Assembly (NCBI GenBank): GCA_029572935.1
Contig: JAKQHM010000024.1
Coordinates: 1-64,000 of the forward strand
Source: Bacteroidota bacterium
Lineage (GTDB): Bacteria; Bacteroidota; Bacteroidia; Chitinophagales; Saprospiraceae
Reading direction: 5' to 3'
DNA: 64,000 bases
Shown here: positions 52,076-62,006 of the stretch, piece after piece
How positions within the stretch are numbered: the first letter of the stretch is position 1
How the letters are laid out: the number at the start of each line of letters is the position of its first letter
The notes under the pieces: generated by a model
What the model was told of the DNA's origin: nothing
Seen by the model: only the letters and a program-made list of their open reading frames with translations
Databases searched by the model: none
Translations under genes and position numbers: made by a program

Positions 52076-52461
52076 TGGGAAGCGGTAGTTCCTGATTTTC
52101 ACAAACACGGATCCAAGAGATGAGAATCTGAATTTCGTTTATAATTATCCTGCTTTGATGGGATCTGGATCTCTCATGATCTATCATTCATTAATTGATA
52201 TGCGTCAAATGCAATAAATTCAATCGGATCAAAACTCTCAAAGGATAAAATATTTTTGAAACCTTGAGCTAATTAATCCATCTTAACTATTTACGAATTA
52301 TACTGGATTCAATAGAACGTAACATCCTGAATTCTGTGAAAATTAATTCGCTTTGAAGAATGCCTTTAAGAATAGATGAATAGTTATTGTAACGGATATG
52401 CCTGAGTAAATGAGGAATTTGAAAAAAGATATTTTTATGGATGATTATTGCTTCCTTAATC
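52076..52461. other. Intergenic region without recognised gene
   Basis: A 386-base AT-rich stretch between the convergent PLP-enzyme and pnuC genes. A frame of 68 codons (52287-52493, minus) overlaps the end of pnuC and has no family resemblance. No terminator with a clear T-run was found on either strand. Confidence 0.45.
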
Positions 52462-53133
52462 TCACTGAGCTGCATGACCTCGATCATGGGCATTCACTCT
52501 TTCTTTTTCCCATTGGTGCCAGCCGTAAGCTGCCAGCAAGGTGAAGATTATAAATTCAAAGGCTACAAAGTAAATTCCCTTGGAGATATACAAATAAATG
52601 CAAAGGATATCGACAGCGATCCAGATCGGCCAGTTTTCGATCACGCGCCGGGCCAGGAGTGTGTTGGCAATGATGCTGGCCACTGCGACTAAAGTATCCC
52701 AAAAGGGAAAAGCGGCCTCAACGGGGAAAAGATCCGGAAACCACAAATGCAGATGGGAGATCAGGTAGGTTCCTGCAGCAGTGCAGACAGCCACCCAGAT
52801 GAAAAGATTCAGTTTTTCAGATAAGTTGAGTTTTCGGATGCGTTTCTTATTCTTCTGATCTTCCTTCCAGAAAAACCACCCGTACAGGGCTACTCCGGCA
52901 AAATAAACCTGAAGGAACATATCGGAATAGAGTTGCACCTGATAATAGATCATAAAAAAAAGTGCAATGTTGATCAGCCCTACCGGCCAGGTGAGAATTC
53001 TGGATTGGGCGGCAAGCCATACTGCGGCGATCCCGAAAACGGTACCAAAAAATTCTATGTAACTGACCGGATAAGTGCCTACAGAAAATAGCTCATGGCC
53101 AACGGAAAAAAAATGTGTGAGGTCCCGGAACAT
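52462..53133 (-). CDS. pnuC: PnuC-family nicotinamide riboside/vitamin transporter
   Basis: A 223-residue inner-membrane facilitator with seven hydrophobic helices. The conserved Trp-rich features of PnuC are visible: ILTWPVGLINIALFFMIYYQ, YGWFFWKED, NWPIWIAVDILCIYLYISKGIY (given here by key parts). These proteins import nicotinamide riboside, or in some cases thiamine, coupled to intracellular phosphorylation. It lies 34 bases downstream of a TonB receptor on the same strand, an arrangement known in Bacteroidota for vitamin uptake. Confidence 0.92.
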   Translation of the reverse strand: MFRDLTHFFSVGHELFSVGTYPVSYIEFFGTVFGIAAVWLAAQSRILTWPVGLINIALFFMIYYQVQLYSDMFLQVYFAGVALYGWFFWKEDQKNKKRIRKLNLSEKLNLFIWVAVCTAAGTYLISHLHLWFPDLFPVEAAFPFWDTLVAVASIIANTLLARRVIENWPIWIAVDILCIYLYISKGIYFVAFEFIIFTLLAAYGWHQWEKERVNAHDRGHAAQ

Positions 53134-53167
53134 GCGCTTAAATTAGGGACTTTTCGGAAACCAGGTA

Positions 53168-55618
53168 TTAGAATTCCAAAATGAATCCAATAGTAGGGAG
53201 CAAAGTGGCATTATTTTCTGTGAGTAAGATCGGGATTGCATTGGAACCGTCGGCTTTGAGGGCCTGTCCATCCGTTGTTTCAAATCCGCTGTTGTCGGAA
53301 TTTCGCTGGAAGGTGTAGTTTGGAAATCCTGGGTTGGCCCTTAGTAAGATGTTTTGCAGATCGGCATAAAGGTCCAGCGTAAACCTCCGGAAATTCCACT
53401 TCTTGTCAATCCGCATATCGAGTTGCATGAAGTCCGCCAACTCAGCTCCATTCAACCTGCGGTAGTCGAGAGTACCGCGACCTTCCACAGGATAGTTGAT
53501 GCGGCTGAGTGCGGTGTCAAAAGGTGTGTAAGGAGTTCCACCCTGATAGCGGAATTTGACACCCAGTTCCCAGTTGCCTCTGAACTTGTAACCCGCGAGA
53601 AGGGACAATAAATGACGGGTATCCCAGGCAGATCGGATGTATGGATCATTGACGCCGGTGAACTCAGACCAGAAAAGAGTGTAGGAGCCCGTGAAGTAAA
53701 GATTCTTGCTAAGCTTTTGTTGTGCAAACAATTCCATTCCATAAGCACGGCCTGTGCCATTGGCCTGAATCGCTTCATTGCCGATGATACCGAAATCCCC
53801 ACCGAGATTCGCAAGAGAGATGCCGTCCCGGATCGAAACAGGATAACTGCTGTATTCTTTATAGAATCCTTCCAGGGTAATGCGAAGGTTGGCCTCCGGG
53901 ATGAATTCAAGTCCTGCTACGAAGTGGTCGGAACGGGTATAGGGCAGGTCGCGGTTGACCAGTTCGCTGTTTTCATTTTTATATCCCAGCACCGTATAGG
54001 GCAGGATCTTGTAATATCGTCCTACGCTGGCGTTGAGCGTCCATTTGGAATGCAAAACATAGGAGGCGCTCAAACGGGGACTGAGAGTGTTCCATAAGTT
54101 TTCGGCCCCCTCAGAGGAGAAGCTGTTTGCATCGCTCCGAACACCCAGAGAAAGACTCAGTCTGTCGTCGAGGAACCGGCGGTTGACCTGGCCGAATAAA
54201 CCATATTTGAAAAAATCGATGGCGGTATTGAAGTTAAAATTGACTCCGGGCTGGATGATGTTGCCGGCGCTGTCTCTGACTTCAGGGCGGCCGCGCGTGA
54301 AAGCATTATTGGAGTATTTAACGTATTGAAGGGAAGCACCATAGGAGAATTTCCAGGCACCCGTGATGCGGTTGTTTTCAAATCTGAGTTTGTTTTCGAT
54401 CTCCTGGCTGTTTATGCCCAGGGTTCTTTTGCTTTCGTCGTTTTGTTTTCCGTTGAAATTGTCCTCAAATTTATCCAGTCTGTTGTCAAACATATTCCTG
54501 CTGAACGTAAGGTTCCAAAAGCCTTTAGGCAGGACGCGCTTGAGCGTGAATCCCTGAGTGTAATTCCATTGGTTAATGAGTGGATTGCTACCGAGGACAT
54601 AAAGATTCTCAGGAGTCGTTTCTCTGGGAAGGCCGAAGCTAAAATCGTCAATGGCACCAATCCCGATGGCGGTCAGCGTCGTACGTGAGTCAATGCGATG
54701 GGTGAGCTTGTACTGGAAGTCCCAGTAGTTGGGGCGAATGGGCAGATCCAGTGCTTCAAATAAAAACTGGAGATAAGACCTTCTGGCCGATGCCAGAAAG
54801 GTCGTTTTCGATCCAATAGGCCCTTCGGCCGTCAGAGCTGCTTCGGTGCCACTGAGCCTGAAATTTCCTTGCAGCCGATCTGAGTTCCCATCTCTTTGTT
54901 TGAATTGCAACACGGCAGAAAGGGGGTTGTCATAGCGTGAATGAAAGGCACTGGATGAGAGCGTGGCATCCTCGATGAAGGAAACGTTGAGTATACCGGT
55001 AGGACCGCCTGCGGCGCCCTGGGTAGCAAAATGGTTGAGGATCGGGATTTCTACTCCGTCGAGATAATATACATTTTCGTTTGGTGCCCCACCTCGGATG
55101 ACCAGGTCGTTGCGGAAGCTTCCATTGCCTGAGGTACCCCCGACGCCAGGTAGTGCCTGTACGACCCTGGAGATATCGAAGTTGCCTCCTGGATTGCTTT
55201 TAATCTCTTCTGCACTCAGGTTTTGAATGGACAGTGGGGTTTCGGTGCTGGCTATCCGGATACTTCTGTTTTCAGAGAACACCACTTCCGAAAGGGCCTT
55301 GCTTTCGGGTTGAAGTTCGAAGTTTAGCTGTGCACTGTTTCCGGCTGTGATGACGATGTTGTATTTGGTCTGCGCCTGGTATCCCAGGAGCGATGCCGTA
55401 ATGTTCCAACTTCGCGTGGGAATATTGGTGATGCGAAAAACCCCGTCCAGATCTGTGACGGCACCCAGCGAGGTTTCGGCGATCACTACAATGGCACCAA
55501 TAAGAGGCTGCTGGGTTTCGGCATCTTTAACCGTTCCGATCAGGGTGCCGTTTGATTGTGCTGAAAGAAAAGATACTACCAGGACACCCAGAAAAAAGGA
55601 CAGAATTATACGTTTCAT
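53168..55618 (-). CDS. TonB-dependent receptor linked to PnuC
   Basis: An 816-residue outer-membrane receptor with signal peptide, carboxypeptidase-regulatory-like domain (GTVKDAETQQPLIGAIVVIA), plug (SRVVQALPGVGGTSGNGSFRNDLVIRGG; key part ALPGVGG and IRGGAPNENVYYLDG) and barrel ending in TIGFILEF. Operon position implies it supplies the same vitamin that PnuC then moves across the inner membrane, most likely nicotinamide riboside or thiamine. The ATG at 55618 is preferred to 55648 because a -7 box at 55650-55657 would otherwise overlap the coding region. No TPP riboswitch was seen upstream. Confidence 0.9.
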   Translation of the reverse strand: MKRIILSFFLGVLVVSFLSAQSNGTLIGTVKDAETQQPLIGAIVVIAETSLGAVTDLDGVFRITNIPTRSWNITASLLGYQAQTKYNIVITAGNSAQLNFELQPESKALSEVVFSENRSIRIASTETPLSIQNLSAEEIKSNPGGNFDISRVVQALPGVGGTSGNGSFRNDLVIRGGAPNENVYYLDGVEIPILNHFATQGAAGGPTGILNVSFIEDATLSSSAFHSRYDNPLSAVLQFKQRDGNSDRLQGNFRLSGTEAALTAEGPIGSKTTFLASARRSYLQFLFEALDLPIRPNYWDFQYKLTHRIDSRTTLTAIGIGAIDDFSFGLPRETTPENLYVLGSNPLINQWNYTQGFTLKRVLPKGFWNLTFSRNMFDNRLDKFEDNFNGKQNDESKRTLGINSQEIENKLRFENNRITGAWKFSYGASLQYVKYSNNAFTRGRPEVRDSAGNIIQPGVNFNFNTAIDFFKYGLFGQVNRRFLDDRLSLSLGVRSDANSFSSEGAENLWNTLSPRLSASYVLHSKWTLNASVGRYYKILPYTVLGYKNENSELVNRDLPYTRSDHFVAGLEFIPEANLRITLEGFYKEYSSYPVSIRDGISLANLGGDFGIIGNEAIQANGTGRAYGMELFAQQKLSKNLYFTGSYTLFWSEFTGVNDPYIRSAWDTRHLLSLLAGYKFRGNWELGVKFRYQGGTPYTPFDTALSRINYPVEGRGTLDYRRLNGAELADFMQLDMRIDKKWNFRRFTLDLYADLQNILLRANPGFPNYTFQRNSDNSGFETTDGQALKADGSNAIPILLTENNATLLPTIGFILEF

Positions 55619-55649
55619 CGGGAAATTGAATTTCAAAACAGAGAACATG

Positions 55650-55657
55650 CAAATTTA
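55650..55657 (-). promoter_or_regulatory. Candidate -7 promoter box for the TonB receptor-pnuC operon
   Basis: Minus-strand TAAATTTG matches TAnnTTTG, about 32 bases before the ATG at 55618. A -33 TTG at proper spacing is missing. Confidence 0.42.
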
Positions 55658-55834
55658 CAGATGGTTTTCAGGCGTGGGAGAATCCGGAAATGAGCGTTTT
55701 TAGCTAATAAGCTGATTTGAGACCTTGAAAAACAGGATGGTTTTTACCTTCCAGTTTACCATCAAAGACAATACACTTTCGGCATTGAAGCTACTGCCCA
55801 ATGTCAGAAAACAAGAGATAAAGACTGGAGAGAT

Positions 55835-56425
55835 TTACTTCAGTTCACCGCAGTCAGTGATCACCACTTTGGCACTGGTGGCGCCGCTCCTGGAACCTGT
55901 TGCTTCCATTTTACTGACGACATCCATTCCCTCCGTCACTTTTCCAAAAACAGTATGTCTGCCATCCAGCCAGGGGCATGGTACGGTGGTGATAAAGAAC
56001 TGGCTTCCATTGGTGTTGGGACCTGCATTGGCCATAGAAAGCAGTCCCGGGCCGGTATGTTTCAGGGTAAAGTTTTCGTCGTTGAAGCGATCACCGTAAA
56101 TGGATTTTCCTCCGGTGCCGTTGTGGTTGGTGAAGTCACCGCCCTGACACATAAACTGAGGGATGATCCGGTGAAATCCGCTGTTTTTATAGCCAAAGCC
56201 TTTTTCGCCTGTGCACAGCGCGCGAAAATTTTCAGCAGTGAGAGGAGTCACGTCGGCAAACAACTCAAAAACGATCCTTCCAGCCGGTTGATCTCCAATG
56301 CTGATGTCAAAATAAACCCTGGGGTTCTTATTCATTTTATCTGATTTTTTTTGGTTTTGAGCAGAAACAAGGTTACTGGCGAGTAAAAGGCAAACCATGC
56401 CGATCAAAAAACTTGTGTATTTCAT
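55835..56425 (-). CDS. Exported cyclophilin-type peptidyl-prolyl isomerase
   Basis: A 196-residue cyclophilin with an N-terminal signal peptide ([23 protein letters not shown], cut after the A-Q region) that places it in the periplasm. Catalytic and binding motifs are intact: [23 protein letters not shown] and [10 protein letters not shown]. It catalyses proline isomerisation during folding. The ATG at 56425 gives a cleaner signal than one 7 codons upstream. It diverges from the MFS gene. Confidence 0.93.
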   Translation of the reverse strand: MKYTSFLIGMVCLLLASNLVSAQNQKKSDKMNKNPRVYFDISIGDQPAGRIVFELFADVTPLTAENFRALCTGEKGFGYKNSGFHRIIPQFMCQGGDFTNHNGTGGKSIYGDRFNDENFTLKHTGPGLLSMANAGPNTNGSQFFITTVPCPWLDGRHTVFGKVTEGMDVVSKMEATGSRSGATSAKVVITDCGELK

Positions 56426-56534
56426 GTATTGGATTTTGGTAACCAACGCATTTTCTGACTTTTTGTTTTCTTATATGTGCGGTGTATTTGATTTATTTGC
56501 CGGGGACTTGTTATTTTTCGGGCACATCGAGCGT

Positions 56535-57761
56535 ATGAAGGATCAAGGTTCTGAGTCAATTGGTTTGCGGAGTGTTCTGCTTGTATCCACACTGGGGTAT
56601 TTTGTGGACGTTTACGATCTCCTGCTGTTTAGTGTGGTCAGGACGAAAAGTCTGACGGACCTTGGAGTTGCAGAAGAAGATCTGCTGACGACTGGTTTGT
56701 ACCTGCTTAACTGGATGTTGGGCGGCATGATGGCGGGAGGGGTGTTTTGGGGTGTATTGGGTGACAGGAAAGGTCGTCGCACGGTGCTTTTTGGTTCCAT
56801 TCTGATTTATTCTCTGGCTAATCTGCTCAATGCATATGTTACCGACACCGGAACCTACACCTTCCTTCGTTTTGTGGCAGGTTTTGGTCTCGCGGGTGAG
56901 TTGGGGGCTGGAATTACCCTGGTCTGTGAAATGAAGCGCCCCGACCGGCGAGCTTACGGGACCTTACTGATTACGGCTATTGGGCTTTTGGGGGCTGTTT
57001 TCGCAGCCTATATCGGTCAGAATTTTGACTGGAGATTTGCTTTCAAGCTAGGCGGGTATATGGGGCTGGCTCTTTTGTTTTTGAGAATGGGGTCTTCCGA
57101 AAGCAAGATTTTTCTGAAAGGCCTTGAAAATCCGGTTGCCAAAGGAAACTTTCTGGATTTGATTTTTAGAAGGTCGCTGGCGCTCCGATTTTTGAAAATG
57201 ATCCTGCTTGGCCTGCCTATATTTTACGTGATCGGAATACTCGTTACCGGTACACCTGAATTTGCCAAAGAGTTTCAAATGAAGGAAATCCCGGAAACGG
57301 GGACTGCGATCATGATCAGTTATACTTTCATTTCAATGGGGGACATACTCTGTACTTATTTCAGCCAGATTTTTAAAAGCCGGAAAAAGGCTCTGGCGCT
57401 CTTTCTATGGTTGACATTGGGGGGGATTGTATTTCATCTGAACTTCCCTCCTGAAACTAAGGCAGCTTATTATTTTCGTTGCGCATTGATGGGCACCGGT
57501 ATCGGGTATCTCTCCTTGCTGGTCACCTTCCTGTCAGAATCCTTTGGTACCAATCTCAGGGCAAGCGCTACCATTTCCGCTCCCAACTTCATCAGAGGCT
57601 TGCTGCCCCTGGTCGTTTCTCCGTTGTTCCTGATGCTTAATGGTCCTTTGGATCTGGTTCCCGCTGCAGTCATCGTGGGTTTGGTCTGTACCATTGTACC
57701 CTTGATCCTTTTGAGATATATACCCGAGGAATATGGAAAATCAATGGATTATATGGAATGA
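56535..57761 (+). CDS. MFS transporter
   Basis: A 408-residue major-facilitator transporter with 12 hydrophobic helices. The loop 2-3 motif is GVLGDRKGRRTVLFG, and ELGAGITLVCEM and LRFVAGFGLAGELGAG match the metabolite:proton symporter-like group. An in-frame ATG at 56397 would overlap the divergent cyclophilin gene; the ATG at 56535 (MKDQGSESIGLRSV) is used. The substrate is unknown; a carboxylate or aromatic acid is likely from the group but not certain. Confidence 0.87.
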   Translation: MKDQGSESIGLRSVLLVSTLGYFVDVYDLLLFSVVRTKSLTDLGVAEEDLLTTGLYLLNWMLGGMMAGGVFWGVLGDRKGRRTVLFGSILIYSLANLLNAYVTDTGTYTFLRFVAGFGLAGELGAGITLVCEMKRPDRRAYGTLLITAIGLLGAVFAAYIGQNFDWRFAFKLGGYMGLALLFLRMGSSESKIFLKGLENPVAKGNFLDLIFRRSLALRFLKMILLGLPIFYVIGILVTGTPEFAKEFQMKEIPETGTAIMISYTFISMGDILCTYFSQIFKSRKKALALFLWLTLGGIVFHLNFPPETKAAYYFRCALMGTGIGYLSLLVTFLSESFGTNLRASATISAPNFIRGLLPLVVSPLFLMLNGPLDLVPAAVIVGLVCTIVPLILLRYIPEEYGKSMDYME

Positions 57762-57878
57762 TTCCAGATGGAAGAAAATTCGGGGCTATAAACCCGGAAC
57801 CAAGTGTATGCAATCTTTGGGGCGGTTCCTTTCGATTAGGTATAATAAGTTGTTTTTCCGAAGATAATGAATGAATCC

Positions 57879-60434
57879 CTACCTGATCTTCTGAAAAGGA
57901 ACCTTCCTGAGATCTGAATTCTGTTCCAGGATGATCTGATATTGACCTTCCGGCAGAGAACGGACATCCATTTGTTGGCAGGCTTCATTTTGAAAATACA
58001 ACTGACTTTGCCCGTATTCTTTGCCTTCCATACCCATAATCCTGATTTGGACCCATCCCGAGAGTTGGGCATGAATTTCGATCTGATCTCTGGCCGGATT
58101 GGGCCAGACAGAAGCTTTTATGGGAATACTTGCCGTCCCGGTTGAAGAGGGTTCCAGACGGATCTTTTCAAGGGGGAAGCTCAGGATACTGCGTGCATAA
58201 CTACCTGCGATCAGCGTACCTTCCACAGGATTTACTTCCAGATCGTTTACAGGGATAATGGGCATGTTGGTACCCACTCTTTTCCATTCAAATTTGCCAT
58301 CCACGCAGGCATATACTCCCGTGAGGGTAGCGGCTGCCAGATCTTTATCTGATGATTTCTTTAAGAACTGCAAATCAAAAACGGGAATTTCAGAAAGCGC
58401 TCCTCCCGTAATGTCTTCCCAGGTTTGGCCATTGTCTCTGGTTCGAAAGATCAGGGATCTCAACTGGTCGTTGCGATAACTAGTACTACTTACATAGAAG
58501 GTATTGGAATCTTCTCTGGAGCATTTAACAGAAGTAATCAATGAAGGAGGTAAACTGCCATTCACTCTGGTCCAGTTAGCGCCAGAATCCCTGCTGATCC
58601 AGACATTACCGCTGTTACTGCCGGTTATGAGGATTCCAGGCTGAAGCGGGGATTCATCCAGACAGGTCAGGGTAGCAGTGGCGGCTGTGCGATAGGGCCC
58701 TCCGGTTGCCAGATTGGGACTGATGGCTTGCCAGTCGTCTTCAATTGCGTTTCTATTGATGAACATTCTTTGAGCACCCGCGTACATGATATCGGGATCA
58801 TGAGGACTGATCATATAGGGCATATCCCAGTTTTTAGTGCCGGTCAGTCCGTTTGTGAAGCGATCAAAACTGGCACCCCTGTCCTGTGTCTGAGCGAGAC
58901 CTCCGTTTTGGGTGAGTGTCCAGAAAATGTCGGGATTGGTAGGGTGAAAGGCAGGCAAAAACCCATCCCCGCCATAAATACGTTCCCAATTATTTAAGTC
59001 TGTGGCATTCCCTCCGGAAGTGCCATTATCCTGGGCACCACCGTAATACCAGTCCGGCCTGTGTGGATTGTATGCCACCCGGTAAAATTGTGTCGTCGGT
59101 ATGTTTTCGATATCGGACCAGCGGTCTTCGGAGTCGTGATAGCGGTACAGGCCTCCATCTGTTCCCAGAATGAAATCGCCATTTTCAAGCCATTCTATCT
59201 CGTGTTTGTCGGCATGCACCTCATAGGTCCACCAGGGCGGAGTCGCCAGATACCAGTTTTGCCCACCGTCCTTGCTCCTGTACATATCTACCCCCATGAT
59301 CAGAAGGTCGTCTGCATTTTTTGGGTTGACGCCCATTCTGCCAAAATACCAGCCGAATCCTCCCAGTGCGGAACACGGAATCTGAGAATCGTCGAATGTG
59401 ATGTTTACCTTTTTCCAGGACGAACCCGAGTCATCAGATCGGTACAATTGGCTGAACTGATGGCCTCCCTGACAAAATCCAGTGTCTGATCGGACGATCC
59501 TCGCATAAACTCGGTCGGGATCGTCTGCTGAAACACCCAAAGCGATACGGCCGAAAATCAGATTGTCAATGCCCTGGTGAATCTTCTGCCAGCTCGATCC
59601 CCGGTCGGTACTTCTGTAAACTCCACTGCCGGTTCCCTGCACCGTGCTGACACTGTCGTTTCTGACTCGGTGCCAGGCCGCTGCATATATCGTCTTACTG
59701 TCTCCGGGTTTGATGGCTATATCCGTGATTCCGGTGGATGGATCGATAAACAAGACACGATTCCAGCTTCTTCCGGCATCTTCGCTTTTGTATAGCCCCC
59801 TGCTGTCATTGCGTGTAAAAGGGTTGCCCATGGCAGCGGCATAAACGATGGAAGGATCTTCCGGATCGACCAGTATTTCATTGATAATCCGGGTTTCAGC
59901 CAAACCGATGTGCTGCCAGCTCTGACCGCCATTTACTGATTTGTAAAGGCCATTTCCTGTAAAGACATTGCCGGGTATGTCAGGGTCGCCTGTCCCAACA
60001 TAGATGATGTCCGGATCTTTCGGATCCAGGGCAACTGCACCAATGGCGAGATTGGCCTCTCCATCAAAAATAGGTTTCCAGGATGAACCTCCGTCGGTCG
60101 TTTTAAAAATGCCTCCGTTAGAAAACCCGGCATACATAATGTTTTCATTCTTCGGATGCAAGGCAAGGGCGGATACACGTGCGCCGATGTTGGCAGGTCC
60201 CTGCAGGGTCCAAAGTCCTTCAAAACCGGGGGTGCGGCTTTGCATGGATGTCTTTATCCTTGTGACGAGATTCTGCTTGTTTTTGATAAAAGTTTCAGTG
60301 CCGGGACCAAATCGGTCCAGAAGGTATAATTCGGAGGGTTTCAAAGGAACATGGTCCGGACCTCCGGACTCCTTTTGACACGAAAAAAAGAAAACAGGCA
60401 GGGAACAAAAAAGTAGCGCACGAAGAATTACCAT
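57879..60434 (-). CDS. BNR-propeller lipoprotein with T9SS sorting domain
   Basis: An 851-residue protein. The signal ends in a lipobox (FFFSC, C19). Residues 80-730 are a chain of Asp-box repeats (TTDGGSSW, SVNGGQSW, SEDAGRSW, STDRGSSW, SDDSGSSW, SKDGGQNW, SRDSGANW, TRDNGQTW), as in sortilin/VPS10 and xyloglucanase-type propellers. The last 76 residues (from VWPNPARDQIEI) form a type A T9SS sorting domain ending KVPFQKIR. Surface display is expected. No catalytic residues could be assigned. A lipoprotein signal with a T9SS tail is unusual. Confidence 0.82.
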   Translation of the reverse strand: MVILRALLFCSLPVFFFSCQKESGGPDHVPLKPSELYLLDRFGPGTETFIKNKQNLVTRIKTSMQSRTPGFEGLWTLQGPANIGARVSALALHPKNENIMYAGFSNGGIFKTTDGGSSWKPIFDGEANLAIGAVALDPKDPDIIYVGTGDPDIPGNVFTGNGLYKSVNGGQSWQHIGLAETRIINEILVDPEDPSIVYAAAMGNPFTRNDSRGLYKSEDAGRSWNRVLFIDPSTGITDIAIKPGDSKTIYAAAWHRVRNDSVSTVQGTGSGVYRSTDRGSSWQKIHQGIDNLIFGRIALGVSADDPDRVYARIVRSDTGFCQGGHQFSQLYRSDDSGSSWKKVNITFDDSQIPCSALGGFGWYFGRMGVNPKNADDLLIMGVDMYRSKDGGQNWYLATPPWWTYEVHADKHEIEWLENGDFILGTDGGLYRYHDSEDRWSDIENIPTTQFYRVAYNPHRPDWYYGGAQDNGTSGGNATDLNNWERIYGGDGFLPAFHPTNPDIFWTLTQNGGLAQTQDRGASFDRFTNGLTGTKNWDMPYMISPHDPDIMYAGAQRMFINRNAIEDDWQAISPNLATGGPYRTAATATLTCLDESPLQPGILITGSNSGNVWISRDSGANWTRVNGSLPPSLITSVKCSREDSNTFYVSSTSYRNDQLRSLIFRTRDNGQTWEDITGGALSEIPVFDLQFLKKSSDKDLAAATLTGVYACVDGKFEWKRVGTNMPIIPVNDLEVNPVEGTLIAGSYARSILSFPLEKIRLEPSSTGTASIPIKASVWPNPARDQIEIHAQLSGWVQIRIMGMEGKEYGQSQLYFQNEACQQMDVRSLPEGQYQIILEQNSDLRKVPFQKIR

Positions 60435-60514
60435 TTCTGAATTGTTAGATTCAGTAAACGTACAATGGCTGCAAATCGTTGCCTCCTATACCTAATAATC
60501 CTCTGGGACTTTTT

Positions 60515-61996
60515 TCAGGAAAATCTTTGATCCATCCTTTGCTGTCTCTTGCGTCTGGAAGCTGCAGATCGATAAAAGCTGTAGGTGAGCAACAGGCCGA
60601 TGGGAAGCAGGAAGTTCAGGTATTTATACATACTGCGGGTGGCATCATCCAATTCCTTGATAGGACGGGTTGCTACAGCCTTGGTACGAAGTTCGATCAG
60701 TCCCGTATCATCGCTGAGCCAGTCGATTCCATTTACCAGCAAGGAAACATTGTCTTCATTGACCTGCTGGTTGCGGCCTCTGCCCACGGGAAAGTCTCCG
60801 TCCCCATATACGATGATGCGACCCTGACCGGGTTCTTCTACCAGTCCTCCCATGCAAATGTTGGATTCCTGAAAGTCAGCCTGAGTCCATTGTTTGTTGA
60901 TATCGATCATCAACGGGACCTTCTCGACAGCAGATTTATCGCTGCTGAGAATCAGCGGAGTGAAGCTGCCTGTACCCATATATCGGACTGGACTGACAAA
61001 TTGCAATATGACTCGTTCCAGGCCTTTCGTGACCGGATGGGAAGGGAAGTTTTGGACCAAGGGCAGATAGGGTAGTTGTACAGGCGTGGCAAAGGAAAAA
61101 AATCCGGCTTGCTGTTGTACCTGAACGGATCCGCAGGCTGCATCGCGCACGAGTGCACTGTCCACAACGATGCCATGTGTAAGCAGCCAGGCTTCCAGAC
61201 CGGTAGAAGCCATCATGGCAAGTCCTTGTTGAAGATCTGCCTGTACACTGTTGGCCGCGACCAGAAGATTTCCTCCCTTCTTGAGGTATTCATCTACCAT
61301 CAACACGTGTTGGGCGGGGATGCTGTCCTGTGGCCTGACCCAGGCAAGTGTGCGGTATTTTTTCAAATCCGTGGAATCTGTGAGATATACGGATTCTACA
61401 TCGTAGAGGATATCCAGGGACTGATAGACCTGAGCCATTTCCTGAAGGGAAGCTTCACCGTGCCCCTGTATAAAGCCTATGCGGGGTTTGTTGCTTACGG
61501 TCAGTTTTTTAATTCCGGTAGCCATGGCATATTCCATGGCTGTTCCGGGTTGAACGACAGGAACCACTTCCTTTTTTTCCTTGTACTGGATCGTCAATCC
61601 GAGAAAGGCTTTCAGCTGTTTGGACTGGTCTTTTTCGCGTACATTGATCATGACCGGTTGAATGCCTTCCTTCATGGCCTCCTCTTCTTTTTTGGGATCC
61701 GCATTCGGAGAAATAAATTCGTACTCTACCTTACCCTGCGATATGTTTTTGAATTCACTCAGTAGATCGTTCAGTGCCTCTGAAGTTTTAGCGATATCGA
61801 CCGGAAGGTCGTCAGAAAAGTATGCTTTAACCATGACCTTGTCGTCGAGATTGGATAGGATGTCTCGGGTGGCTTTACTGAGCGTAAACTCCTTGTTTTG
61901 GGTCAGGTCGATGCGAAAGCTTAGCCATCGGGATACATAATTGATGGCGATAAACAACAGAACGGATAGAATGATTTTGCTGGTAATTTGTTTCAT
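60515..61996 (-). CDS. GldG-family ABC transporter auxiliary protein (second copy)
   Basis: A 493-residue member of the ABC_transp_aux/GldG family with N- and C-terminal helices (about 8-25 and 450-470) and an extracytoplasmic domain starting FRIDLTQNKEFTLSKATRDIL with GFIQGHGEASLQEM as the conserved GHGE motif. It is shorter than the canonical GldG at 39458-41158 and clearly divergent. Last gene of the second gldA-gldF-gldG set; no DUF4340 gene follows. Confidence 0.85.
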   Translation of the reverse strand: MKQITSKIILSVLLFIAINYVSRWLSFRIDLTQNKEFTLSKATRDILSNLDDKVMVKAYFSDDLPVDIAKTSEALNDLLSEFKNISQGKVEYEFISPNADPKKEEEAMKEGIQPVMINVREKDQSKQLKAFLGLTIQYKEKKEVVPVVQPGTAMEYAMATGIKKLTVSNKPRIGFIQGHGEASLQEMAQVYQSLDILYDVESVYLTDSTDLKKYRTLAWVRPQDSIPAQHVLMVDEYLKKGGNLLVAANSVQADLQQGLAMMASTGLEAWLLTHGIVVDSALVRDAACGSVQVQQQAGFFSFATPVQLPYLPLVQNFPSHPVTKGLERVILQFVSPVRYMGTGSFTPLILSSDKSAVEKVPLMIDINKQWTQADFQESNICMGGLVEEPGQGRIIVYGDGDFPVGRGRNQQVNEDNVSLLVNGIDWLSDDTGLIELRTKAVATRPIKELDDATRSMYKYLNFLLPIGLLLTYSFYRSAASRRKRQQRMDQRFS

Positions 61997-62006
61997 GTTC
62001 TTGTGT

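Noticed and set aside
51308..52108. A 266-codon frame on the minus strand over the PLP enzyme gene
   Set aside because: It is antisense to a well-supported PLP enzyme with all family motifs and shows no motif of its own; a codon-bias artefact.
52287..52493. Possible small gene (68 codons) after pnuC on the minus strand
   Set aside because: It overlaps the pnuC 3' end by about 30 bases, has no family resemblance and no clear ribosome-binding site; kept only as a remark in the intergenic entry.
55619..55834. TPP or other riboswitch upstream of the TonB receptor-pnuC operon
   Set aside because: No conserved riboswitch core was visible; the gap shows only a -7 box and ordinary sequence.
55725..56099. 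A 124-codon plus-strand frame across the gap before the TonB receptor and the cyclophilin 3' end
   Set aside because: It runs antisense through the conserved cyclophilin gene and lacks any resemblance to a known family.
57798..57831. Hairpin GGAACC...GGTTCC between the convergent MFS and BNR genes
   Set aside because: A 6-base stem with a loop of more than 20 bases and no T-run is too weak to call a terminator.
61076..61765. A 229-codon plus-strand frame inside the second gldG-like gene
   Set aside because: Antisense to a recognised family protein, low-complexity composition, no domain resemblance.
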